Notes under the pieces: generated by a model
The model's database searches: none
Told to the model about the DNA's origin: nothing
What the model saw: only the letters and a program-made list of their open reading frames with translations
In this document: positions 24,235-31,038 of the stretch, piece after piece
Numbering within the stretch: the stretch's first letter is position 1
How the letters are laid out: every line of letters begins with the position of its first letter
Assembly (NCBI GenBank): GCA_049699975.1
Contig: JBNAWB010000019.1
Location: 1-31,038 of the forward strand
Reading direction: 5' to 3'
Source: CAZAGD01 sp049699975
Lineage (GTDB): Bacteria > Desulfobacterota > SM23-61
DNA length: 31,038 nucleotides
Program-made: the position numbers and the translations under genes

Positions 24235-24891
24235 ATGTTGGCCAAAATGAATCGCGAAGAAAAAACATTGGGACAGATTTTATTAGAGAAAAATCTAATC
24301 AATAAAGCCCAATTAGCATTAGCCCTGCAATTGCAGAAAAAGGAACCTGGAAAATATCTGGGGCAAATTTTGCAAGAGATGGGTGTTCCCCAAGACGAAA
24401 TAAATAAAGCTTTAGATTATGCCCGGAAAAGAAAACCCTTGGGAGAAATTCTGATCGATTCCGGAGTAATCAACCACGAGCAATTATCCATTGCTCTGGA
24501 GAAGCAGAGAAAATTAAAGCAAGCAGGGGTGTCCAAGCCATTGGGTATTCTTTTGGTGGAAATGGGGTTTACGAATTACCACGAGTATTTAAAGGCTCTT
24601 TCCAAACACTTTAATATGCCCATTGTAAATTTAAAAGGATTTACTATCTCCCCTCTTCTGCAAATGGCCATTGGGGAAAAATACGCCCAAAAGCATCGGA
24701 TATTAGTTTTAGAAGATAAGAATGATAAAATTAAAATTGCTCTGGCCGAGCCGAATTTATTCATTATGGAGGAGATTAGAAGGAGTGTTTTCCCCAGAAG
24801 AATGGTGGAATTTTATTTAGCCAGCCCTTCAGATATAGAAAATTGTTTTAAGGCTCAATATGATCCTTTTGCCTTGAATCTATATAGATAA
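24235..24891 (+). CDS. stand-alone MshEN-repeat protein (GspE N-terminal-like), possible c-di-GMP binder
   Basis: A 218-residue protein with four tandem copies of an LG-x-x-L-x-x-x-G-x-(I/V)-x-x-x-x-L-x-x-A-L-x-x-Q-like unit. They begin near TLGQILLEKNLI (12), YLGQILQEMGVP (41), PLGEILIDSGVI (68) and PLGILLVEMGFT (101). A GspE/PilB N-terminal-like domain follows (FNMPIVNLKGFTISP, then VLEDKNDKIKIALAEPN). This is the regulatory N-terminal region of type II secretion/type IV pilus ATPases, in which MshEN repeats bind cyclic di-GMP, but the ATPase domain is absent. No pilus or secretion gene is near. The ATG at 24235 has AAGGAA rather far upstream (about 10 nt); an ATG at 24247 is an alternative. 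Confidence 0.8.
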   Translation: MLAKMNREEKTLGQILLEKNLINKAQLALALQLQKKEPGKYLGQILQEMGVPQDEINKALDYARKRKPLGEILIDSGVINHEQLSIALEKQRKLKQAGVSKPLGILLVEMGFTNYHEYLKALSKHFNMPIVNLKGFTISPLLQMAIGEKYAQKHRILVLEDKNDKIKIALAEPNLFIMEEIRRSVFPRRMVEFYLASPSDIENCFKAQYDPFALNLYR

Positions 24892-24931
24892 TTAACAAAC
24901 TATCTTCCTCCCTCCATAAAAATTATAAATT

Positions 24932-26188
24932 TCAATAGTTTTCTATGTATTTTTTAAATCTTTTGTATAACCTTTTTATATGTTCTCGAGGTTGCTCGTA
25001 GAACTCTTCTGGTTTAATATCAAGCCAATCATTATTGACTTGCCCGGGGCCTTCCTCAAAAGCCATTTGTTGAAATATCTTAGCCACGCCCTTGGGTTGA
25101 CCATCCCAGCGGAATAACCCAAAGAATCTTTCATGCACCCGTTCATCTAAGGGCGGTTTTTCCCATAAGCTGGGATCATAATCAGCAAAACACCAGGCTA
25201 AGGCGGCTTTTATTCCCCATTTGGGTAAAAGCTTTAAGATTTTCTCAAAATAAATTTCCGCTTCATGTGGGGGTATCAGCTTTATTGAGCCAAGTTTATC
25301 CTTTTCTGCAGTACTTAATTTTAGAGGATACGGATCCATAGGAAGGCCAAATTCTTCGAGAATAACTTCTTTGCCGCCTAACCACTGGGTAAGTTTCAAA
25401 AGGAATAAGGTAAATTTTTCATCTACCAGACCATCGCTCCAGTCAGCGTATCCTGGATAAGCATGCATGGAGAGAACTTCACAATAACTGGCTGCTTCTT
25501 TGGGAGTTAAAAGATTATTATTTTCAAGATCTTCTTGGTGCAAACCTAAAGTAATAGGTAAAGTTTCATCATAGCGTTTCAGTTCGGTAACCATTTCTTC
25601 TAACCATCCTTTAGCCGCATCTTTGGTCGGTGGTAAAACAAGATTGGATGGCTCATTGCCCAAGTCCCATCCCCAGATCCCTTTATGTCCCTGCAAGGCA
25701 TTTATTGTTTCATGGATAAGCAGCTTTTGGGCCTTTTGAACTTCCCTATCTACATACATATTCCTAATTTTTCCTTTTCTCACTGAGCCCATAGAATATA
25801 AAGGATATTTCCCTTCTTCTTTTCCAGAAGCTACCATCCAGTAAGGAACCCAGTTTAGGCCACTCATATGGCCACAAAAAAATGTGGGCAAAATTCTCAT
25901 TTTTAGATCATAGGCGATGTCGGCCACTTTTACTAAGGACGAAAGAGTTTTGGCCGGAATGCTCTTCATTTCTGGTTGGAAATCTTCCCAAAGCAAAAAA
26001 ATTCTGATCAGCTTAAAGTTATATTCAGCCAACAGGGAAAAATCCCTTTTGACCAGGGTATGGTCAAATTTTTTCCACCAATACATGGCCGATTCCCTGG
26101 GCCAATAGTTAAGGCCCAGGGTAAATCCCTGATCTAAGGAGGGACTTTGATGGTTCCTAAAATTATCTTTCGGCAAATTATCCTTCAC
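24932..26188 (-). CDS. glycoside hydrolase, GH5-like (cellulase/mannanase superfamily)
   Basis: A 418-residue (beta/alpha)8-barrel glycoside hydrolase of clan GH-A. The predicted acid/base is E179 in WGWDLGNEPS and the nucleophile E279 in VILEEFGLP. Other barrel landmarks are GLNYWPRESAMYWW near 25-38, IRIFLLWEDFQP near 61-72 and SMHAYPGYADWS near 240-251. There is no signal peptide, so it probably acts in the cytoplasm, and a basic, Tyr-rich tail follows residue 395. The start is GTG at 26188 with AAGGGAGAG about 6 nt upstream, 12 nt after the GH130-like stop. Pairing with GH130 suggests turnover of mannosides, but substrate specificity is not readable. Confidence 0.85.
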   Translation of the reverse strand: MKDNLPKDNFRNHQSPSLDQGFTLGLNYWPRESAMYWWKKFDHTLVKRDFSLLAEYNFKLIRIFLLWEDFQPEMKSIPAKTLSSLVKVADIAYDLKMRILPTFFCGHMSGLNWVPYWMVASGKEEGKYPLYSMGSVRKGKIRNMYVDREVQKAQKLLIHETINALQGHKGIWGWDLGNEPSNLVLPPTKDAAKGWLEEMVTELKRYDETLPITLGLHQEDLENNNLLTPKEAASYCEVLSMHAYPGYADWSDGLVDEKFTLFLLKLTQWLGGKEVILEEFGLPMDPYPLKLSTAEKDKLGSIKLIPPHEAEIYFEKILKLLPKWGIKAALAWCFADYDPSLWEKPPLDERVHERFFGLFRWDGQPKGVAKIFQQMAFEEGPGQVNNDWLDIKPEEFYEQPREHIKRLYKRFKKYIENY

Positions 26189-26200
26189 TATTTCTCTCCC

Positions 26201-27178
26201 TTAGAATGAGCATTGGGGCGGTTCAGGACAACTCATTACAAAATCGAGGAGCTCTTGCAAATCTGCCGTAGCCAAGCCAATGCAAGTATCCGCTGCTCCA
26301 TAATAGAGCCTTACTTCTCCTGTCTTCTTGTCCAATATCCAGCCACAGGGGAATACCACATCCCCCACATCTCCAATCCTTTCATAAGGAGCTTCAGGTC
26401 CAAAAACCCAGGTATCACTCCGCCTAAGCACCCGCCGGGGGTCCTCCAGATCAAGAAGGGCCAAGCCAAGCCTATAAATGCACCCGGCTGCTGTCTGTTT
26501 AACTCCATGATATAAGATTAACCAACCTTTTTCTGTTTCTAAGGGAGGAGGGCTTAACCCAATTTTGTTGGCGTCCCACCAGCCGCCTTCTCGGGATTCA
26601 ATTAAGATTTGGTGATCTCCCCAGTGCTTTAGATCTGGGGAAAAAGAGATCCATATATGCACTCTCCCCTGGAAAAAAGCAGTGCTCGGCCGATGAATCA
26701 TAGCCCAACGTCCGCCGAAGCGGCGCGGAAAAAGAGCGGCATCTTTGTCTTCTGGCGGCATTACGGGGCCCATACGCTGGAAATTTTTAAAGTCTTTGGT
26801 TAAGGCTAAAGAAACTAAGGGCCCGCCTCGGGAATAGGCTACATACGTAATGGCCCATTCTTCTCTTTCTTCCAGCCAAATAATTCGCGGATCTTCAATG
26901 CCCCAGATTTCCTCTGGGTATTCTTGAGGATTTGGCAAGAGAGTGGGATGACGATCAATTTGCCAGTTGGTAATCCCGTCCTCACTTCGGGCTACAGTTA
27001 AGTGCGATATTCCGCGACAGTCTTCTACGCGAACTAAAAGGAGAGTTTCATCACCGACCAGCGTCGCCCCCGCATTAAAGACCGAATTAGCGGGGTAAGG
27101 CCAGGCTTTAGCATTTAGAATAGGGTTACTCGGGTGGCGTTGGAATAATTGATGGGGTTGTAAGACCTTCTTTTCCAT
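26201..27178 (-). CDS. GH130-family beta-mannoside phosphorylase/hydrolase-like protein
   Basis: About 325 residues with the five-bladed beta-propeller signatures of GH130: RHPSNPIL near residue 14, WPYPANSVFNAGA near 26-38, LLLVRVEDCRG, and the catalytic-acid block WGIEDPRI with D96. A later conserved block reads GGWWDANKIGLSPPPLETEKGWL. GH130 enzymes phosphorolyse or hydrolyse beta-mannosides. I place the start at the ATG at 27178. A longer frame to 27250 would begin at or before the predicted transcription start, and its extra codons consist of a GGAGGAAAGGAG-rich, Shine-Dalgarno-like stretch. It is the first gene of a leftward pair with the GH5-like enzyme. Confidence 0.87.
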   Translation of the reverse strand: MEKKVLQPHQLFQRHPSNPILNAKAWPYPANSVFNAGATLVGDETLLLVRVEDCRGISHLTVARSEDGITNWQIDRHPTLLPNPQEYPEEIWGIEDPRIIWLEEREEWAITYVAYSRGGPLVSLALTKDFKNFQRMGPVMPPEDKDAALFPRRFGGRWAMIHRPSTAFFQGRVHIWISFSPDLKHWGDHQILIESREGGWWDANKIGLSPPPLETEKGWLILYHGVKQTAAGCIYRLGLALLDLEDPRRVLRRSDTWVFGPEAPYERIGDVGDVVFPCGWILDKKTGEVRLYYGAADTCIGLATADLQELLDFVMSCPEPPQCSF

Positions 27179-27255
27179 GCTAACTTTTTGCGCTCCTTTC
27201 CTCCTCTCTCTTTTTTTCAAATATATCGCCCTCTTTCCTTGCTCAATCATATTTT

Positions 27256-27284
27256 AAAATAAGAATTCCTCAAATTTTTGTCAA
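27256..27284 (-). promoter_or_regulatory. promoter of the GH130-GH5 pair
   Basis: Leftward TTGACA (27279-27284) and TATTTT (27256-27261) are 17 nt apart. Transcription would start near 27249, which rules against translation from the ATG at 27250. Confidence 0.6.
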
Positions 27285-27473
27285 CTTATTGGTTTTTTTA
27301 GCAATTCTTGAGGCAATTGTTACCCCTAACTAACCATTGTTTATTTCCTGATAAATAATATGTCCATCTCCTCGCGCATTGAAACACTCATTGGTGATGA
27401 TTAATTTAAAACCAGAAATTTTTATCTTTGTCTTCATTCTTTAGCTATTTGCCTAAAGAAGGGGTGGCCAAAA

Positions 27474-29162
27474 ATGGAAGAATTAAAACCGAGAAAAGAT
27501 TCTTCAATCATTACTAAAGAGGAAATAAATAGTATTTTAGCCCTTCCTGGGAAAAACAGAATAGAAAAAATTTTGGATTCTCCGCACCCAGCTGCCTTGG
27601 TTGCTAAAATTCCCGAAATTGAAATTTTCCTAACGATTAAAGAGGTGGGCGAGCAAGATGCGCTTGATTTAATCTCCCTTACTACTCCCGAGCAATTAAC
27701 TTATCTTCTCGACCTCGATCTCTGGGATAAAGATCAAATCTTGCCTGACCGATTTCTTTTCTGGCTGGAAATCTTAGAACAATGTGGGACAAATAAGCTG
27801 CGCCAATTTTTCCGTACTGCCGATATAGAATTTTTAGGATCTGCCTTCCGCAAGGTACTGCGCGTGCATCAAAGTCCCTATCCCGAAGAAGCGCCTGAAG
27901 AAAAAAAGGGGGCTCCCCTTTTTTCTTTAGATCAAATTTATTACTTAGAATTTCTCGAAGAAAAGAATGCTCCTTTGCTCATGCGCCTTTTTCATTTTCT
28001 ATACGCTTCCTTGCCTGATGTTTACCAAGCCCTCATGGAACAAATTTTCTGGGGCATTCCTGCCGAAGATGAGGAATTAGCTCTGCGCTGGCGAAACGGG
28101 CGCTTGGCTGACCAAGGTTTCCCTAATTTTGATGAGGCCTTGGAAATTTATAGTTACTTTCCTCCAGAAAAAATTAAAAGAAGTCGCTTTTTCGTCCTGC
28201 CTAAGCTCGAAGAATCTTTTCACCCGCCTATGTATTTAGAGGTCGCCAGCAAAGGAACCTTTTTGGGCCTTACCCTCCAAAACGATCTACCAGAAGAAAC
28301 CAAAGAGCGCATAAAGTGGGAGCTGACCGGCCTCATAAACCGTGTCCTTATCGCCGATGGATCCCATTTAGGAGATGTAGAAGCCCTCTATCAATCGGCC
28401 CGCAAAGCTTTACAAACCCTGGACCTCGGCTTGAAGTATTTGAGCCAAGAGAACCCTGCCGAAGCCCGCCAACTTTTAGAAAAAATCCCCCTTACCAGAA
28501 TTTTTCAAGCTGGATTCAGTTTAACTCTGGACCTCAAAAGGAAAGCTCAAGAGCTTATGCAAAAAGGATGGTTAGCCAATATCCCCCGCCGTGCAGACAT
28601 CCTCGACTCACCCTTAAAAGAAACGATCAAAGGGCTGCTGCGGAAAAGGCCTCTTTTCTTTAATGAAAATACTGGAAATTTTACTCCTTTTGCTGCGCTG
28701 ACGGAGATCTCACTAACTGCCGATCGCTTAGATAAAATTTCCTGCTTAGGAGAAATTATCTTGGAACTTTTTGGTATCTCGGTAGATGAACTAAGCAATA
28801 TAGAAAAAGAGCCTTGCTTTTTCACCGACCCGCCCTTGAGCACTATTTGTTTGACATTTTTAGCCCAAGGATTTCTGCACGGATCCTCTAAATTAGCGCC
28901 CTTAACTATTCTGGAATTGAACAAAATTTATGAGAAACTAAACCAAAATGGTCTTTTAACTGCCCAAACTTTGGGGGAAGAACTGATTAAAAAAAATATG
29001 GCTCTCTCTCTTCTGAAATTAGAAGGGCGGAAAAAAGAAGTACTCTTTTGGTGGTTAGAATTCTTGCAAAACAAACTTCATTCCTCCCTTGGCCAAATTC
29101 GCTCTGGAGATATGCTTGATCCGCGAGCCATAGATGTTTTCCTCGTCTATTGCCCAAGCTAA
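27474..29162 (+). CDS. DUF6178-like protein of unknown function
   Basis: A 562-residue, largely alpha-helical soluble protein. I recognise it only at family level (DUF6178-like, seen mainly in Desulfobacterota-type genomes). The N-terminal 130 residues include ALVAKIPEIEIFLTIKEVGEQDAL and LTTPEQLTYLLDLDLWDKDQI. These resemble the helical repeats of the MgtE N-terminal domain, but no CBS or membrane domain follows. The remainder is leucine-rich helices with few motifs and no cysteine cluster, nucleotide-binding loop or signal peptide. The ATG at 27474 follows AAGAAGGGGTGG by about 7 nt. The stop shares 4 bp with the stop of the convergent transporter gene. The 220-bp leader shows no promoter that I would defend. 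Confidence 0.8.
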   Translation: MEELKPRKDSSIITKEEINSILALPGKNRIEKILDSPHPAALVAKIPEIEIFLTIKEVGEQDALDLISLTTPEQLTYLLDLDLWDKDQILPDRFLFWLEILEQCGTNKLRQFFRTADIEFLGSAFRKVLRVHQSPYPEEAPEEKKGAPLFSLDQIYYLEFLEEKNAPLLMRLFHFLYASLPDVYQALMEQIFWGIPAEDEELALRWRNGRLADQGFPNFDEALEIYSYFPPEKIKRSRFFVLPKLEESFHPPMYLEVASKGTFLGLTLQNDLPEETKERIKWELTGLINRVLIADGSHLGDVEALYQSARKALQTLDLGLKYLSQENPAEARQLLEKIPLTRIFQAGFSLTLDLKRKAQELMQKGWLANIPRRADILDSPLKETIKGLLRKRPLFFNENTGNFTPFAALTEISLTADRLDKISCLGEIILELFGISVDELSNIEKEPCFFTDPPLSTICLTFLAQGFLHGSSKLAPLTILELNKIYEKLNQNGLLTAQTLGEELIKKNMALSLLKLEGRKKEVLFWWLEFLQNKLHSSLGQIRSGDMLDPRAIDVFLVYCPS

Positions 29163-30289
29163 AACTTTAAGATCCCTTTTTTCATGCCGTAATATAAGAG
29201 CAATCCAGCTAAATAAGCCACCCCCATATTCCACATAGCTAAACCAGCGGTAGTAAGCATAATATAAATGTCTTCTTTTTGAGAACCGACATCCCGGGTA
29301 ATCGAAGCTAATTCCAAACCGGCAAAAAAAAGGATTACTCCTAATATAGAGGCCGGGAACCATTTTAAAAATATGATCACGGAGTCGCTAAAAAATAAAC
29401 CCATCAGCAAAACTATAAAACCCATAATTATTAATGCCCCACCTGTTCGTGCTCCAAAACGCACATGGCCAGCCATACCCCCGGCTCCGTGGCATAGAGG
29501 AATCCCCCCCACAGCCGCACTAAAAAGATTCATAAAGCCATGGTCAAGGGCAATTGTCTTAACAGTCACGGGTCGGTCAGGAAATAATTCATTATTCTCT
29601 TCGACCGTGCCAATAATGGCGTTACCTAAAGTGAGCGGCGCTTGGGGCAATCCCAAGATTAGAGTTCCAGCTATCAAATCAGACCAAGTAATTTTCCCCA
29701 AATAAATTTGCGGCCAGCGGAAATGAATGGAAATCTTGGAAAAGTCATCGAGCAACTGCGGGTTATTATATAAAGTAAATATAAAACCCAAAAAAAGAAG
29801 CAGGACCATGGCCGGAATTCTTTCATGATTCAACAATATAAAAGTTAGGATGAGCGCACCTCCGGCTACTACTGGTTGATCGCCCATCATTTTTAAACCT
29901 TCCCAGATGAAAGAAAAACCCAATCCCAACATAATGCCCCGACTTATTGGTTTTCCAGTTATTTTGTGCAGCCAAGAAATTGCTCCTGAAAAACCCATGG
30001 CTAGCCAAAAAAAAGCCGTAAAAAGCCCGGAACCTAAAATCATTCCTTGGGTAATACTTTCTGGATGGGCAATGGCCATTCCGCCGATAGCTTTCATGGG
30101 TTGCACGGGAATAGGCGTTTTGAAATAAAAGCCGACTACTATTTTAAAGACCCCGAAGGCTACTAAAATTCCTAACGGATCTATGTTATGCAAACTTATA
30201 TAGGCCACGACAAAAGGAATAAAAGTTCCTAAATCCCCGAAAGCTCCTGCAAATTCTTGACGATTAAATTCGTTACCCCAAAGGCGCAT
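29159..30289 (-). CDS. MOT1-like molybdate/sulfate permease
   Basis: A 376-residue transporter with about 10-11 membrane segments, of the MOT1-like group (related to SulP, without a STAS domain). Diagnostic stretches are AGAFGDLGTFIPFV at residues 14-27, TPIPVQPMKAIGGMAIAH near 58-75, LGLPQAPLTLGNAIIGT near 212-228 and GGIPLCHGAGGMAGHVRFGARTGG near 261-284. Plant and algal relatives take up molybdate, and sulfate is the other likely oxyanion. The upstream gene on the same strand is a ModE-like regulator, which makes molybdate the better guess. The ATG at 30289 has a weak AGGTGAAC site. A 177-bp spacer carrying a palindromic repeat separates it from the regulator. Confidence 0.85.
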   Translation of the reverse strand: MRLWGNEFNRQEFAGAFGDLGTFIPFVVAYISLHNIDPLGILVAFGVFKIVVGFYFKTPIPVQPMKAIGGMAIAHPESITQGMILGSGLFTAFFWLAMGFSGAISWLHKITGKPISRGIMLGLGFSFIWEGLKMMGDQPVVAGGALILTFILLNHERIPAMVLLLFLGFIFTLYNNPQLLDDFSKISIHFRWPQIYLGKITWSDLIAGTLILGLPQAPLTLGNAIIGTVEENNELFPDRPVTVKTIALDHGFMNLFSAAVGGIPLCHGAGGMAGHVRFGARTGGALIIMGFIVLLMGLFFSDSVIIFLKWFPASILGVILFFAGLELASITRDVGSQKEDIYIMLTTAGLAMWNMGVAYLAGLLLYYGMKKGILKF

Positions 30290-30377
30290 AATAAGTTCAC
30301 CTTGAACCTTTCTGATTCTTCTCCAATTTGTTTTCCTCCCTCGCTACCCCGCGAGATTATGTTCCCACCCCTTTTTC

Positions 30378-30423
30378 GTCACGAGCGATCCCGCACTTGC
30401 TACGGAGGAGCGTGCTTAATCCT
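30378..30423. repeat. palindromic repeat, copy 2
   Basis: Aligns with the reverse complement of 5601-5648, sharing GTCA..CGAG.GA.CCCGCACTTG and GGAGCGTG, with several mismatches that weaken the inner stem. It lies between the modE-like gene and the permease gene, where it could attenuate read-through. Confidence 0.55.
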
Positions 30424-30466
30424 CAGCTAATACAAGGAAGCAGGTTATGCAATCCTCTGGCCGTGA

Positions 30467-30835
30467 TCAAATTCTACTAAGCTGGCTTATAGCCTTTGGG
30501 GCTTTACTTTTAAACTCTTCATTAAATTTTTGCTTAATAAATTTATCCAAGTTAGTGCGCAGGGCTAAATACTTTTGGACGAGTTCTTGGCCGCGAGCAG
30601 TTAAATTGGCCCCCCCTCCTTCTTTTCCGCCCACGGCTGTTCTTATCAATTTAAAGCCTGCTCTGCGCTCCATCTTTTTGATCATGCCCCAGGCATGGCG
30701 ATAGGAAAGCCCCATCTTTTCTGCCGCTTTTTGAATTGAGCCTAATTCATCGATCATTTTTAAAAGGCTAATTTTCCCATTGCCAGCTATAACTTCTCCT
30801 TTATTCTCCAACCAAATTTTATATTTAATCTCCAT
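30467..30835 (-). CDS. ModE-like winged-helix transcriptional regulator (DNA-binding domain only)
   Basis: A 122-residue protein equal to the N-terminal DNA-binding half of ModE. A winged helix-turn-helix is seen in ISLLKMIDELGSIQKAAEKMGLSYRHAWGMIKKME (about 22-56), where SYRHAW is the classical ModE-family recognition-helix text. GGGANLTARGQELVQKY follows near 74-90. The C-terminal molybdate-binding TOBE domains are absent, as in many short ModE homologs, so metal sensing would need another mechanism or partner. The ATG at 30835 has GGAGG 6 nt upstream; a TTG seven codons earlier would include that site and is unlikely. It probably controls the downstream permease and itself through the palindrome at 30936-30959. 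Confidence 0.9.
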   Translation of the reverse strand: MEIKYKIWLENKGEVIAGNGKISLLKMIDELGSIQKAAEKMGLSYRHAWGMIKKMERRAGFKLIRTAVGGKEGGGANLTARGQELVQKYLALRTNLDKFIKQKFNEEFKSKAPKAISQLSRI

Positions 30836-30935
30836 CCTGCCTCCTTTTTGGATCAATATATTTGCGCCTTTAAAAAGAATTTTTTATAACCCTTCAATCC
30901 CAACTCCCCATAATTAACGCATAGTATATAAATAC

Positions 30936-30959
30936 CGTTATGCTTTTATAAGCCTAACG
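30936..30959 (-). promoter_or_regulatory. 24-bp palindrome over the -10 box: candidate ModE operator
   Basis: The form is CGTTA-N14-TAACG. The inner arms also pair (GCTT/AAGC after one mismatched pair), giving 9 paired positions on each side. As I recall it, the E. coli ModE site upstream of modA has the same outer sequence and spacing (CGTTAT-N12-ATAACG). It covers the predicted -10 box, so bound protein would repress. Confidence 0.6.
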
Positions 30960-30973
30960 ACAAATATTGTCAA
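30945..30973 (-). promoter_or_regulatory. sigma70-type promoter of the modE-like gene
   Basis: Leftward TTGACA (30968-30973) and TATAAA (30945-30950) are 17 nt apart, with a leader of about 100 nt to the ATG at 30835. A second small palindrome, GACAA-ATA-TTGTC (30959-30971), overlaps the -35 box. Confidence 0.7.
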
Positions 30974-30985
30974 TATCTTTTTGGC

Positions 30986-31038
30986 CTGACCGTCGATCAG
31001 TTTTAATTTTTCTCACCAGCAGGAGACAGGCGGGAGGG
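30986..31038 (-). mobile_element. truncated second copy of the MITE-like element at the window edge
   Basis: All 53 bases equal 20368-20420. The window stops inside the copy, so the remaining part (about 240 bp if full length) is not seen. The element end stands 12 bp upstream of the -35 box of the modE-like gene. Confidence 0.8.

Noticed and set aside
1..31038. tRNA or rRNA genes
   Set aside because: I saw no cloverleaf with a T-arm consensus and no rRNA signature in any intergenic stretch.

Overview
The window looks like a contig from an uncultivated sulfate- or sulfite-reducing bacterium. The main evidence is a complete reductive-type dsrA-dsrB-dsrD-dsrN operon. A DUF6178-like gene, a putative sulfate exporter (YeiH type) and an HndC/HydB-type flavoprotein fit Desulfobacterota best, but I cannot fix the lineage from sequence alone. 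Base composition is moderately AT-rich and shows no obvious shift between genes. Several intergenic repeats, a 10-N scaffold gap and a right edge lying inside a repeat suggest a metagenome assembly.

Layout. Positions 1-5100 hold the leftward dsr operon (DsrA, DsrB, DsrD, DsrN) behind a good sigma70-type promoter, preceded by a leftward TerC-family membrane protein. Positions 5100-5760 carry no gene but several degenerate palindromic repeats. A rightward alpha/beta hydrolase, interrupted by the N gap, meets a leftward pair of paralogous unknown genes. These lie downstream of a YeiH-type transporter that has its own terminator. Positions 9548-16702 are a rightward six-gene run: ileS, lspA, lgt, then a NuoE-like, a NuoF-like and a HoxU-like iron-sulfur protein. 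These last three form a soluble NAD(P)H-oxidising diaphorase module with no catalytic partner in view. A leftward TIGR04076 protein and a SERCA-like Ca2+ P-type ATPase follow.

Positions 19776-20725 are a 950-bp repeat-rich spacer. It holds a 293-bp element with 14-bp perfect terminal inverted repeats and no reading frame (MITE-like). The first 53 bp of an identical copy form the last 53 bases of the window. Rightward from there are purC, an HDAC-family deacetylase and an FAH-family hydrolase, closed by a strong terminator, then a broken MBL-fold pseudogene and a stand-alone MshEN-repeat protein. A leftward GH130-GH5 glycosidase pair, a rightward DUF6178-like gene and a leftward modE-like/MOT1-like transporter pair complete the window.

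How the genes fit together. Dsr enzymes, siroheme amidation (DsrN), the DsrD activator, a putative sulfur-oxyanion exporter and a molybdate/sulfate permease under a ModE-like regulator all suit sulfur-oxyanion respiration. The NuoEF/HoxU-like module would feed or drain NAD(P)H electrons. The most unusual signals are regulatory and mobile. The MITE-like element ends exactly 12 bp upstream of the -35 box of both purC and the modE-like gene. The modE-like promoter also carries a 24-bp palindrome (CGTTA-N14-TAACG) with the geometry of a ModE operator.
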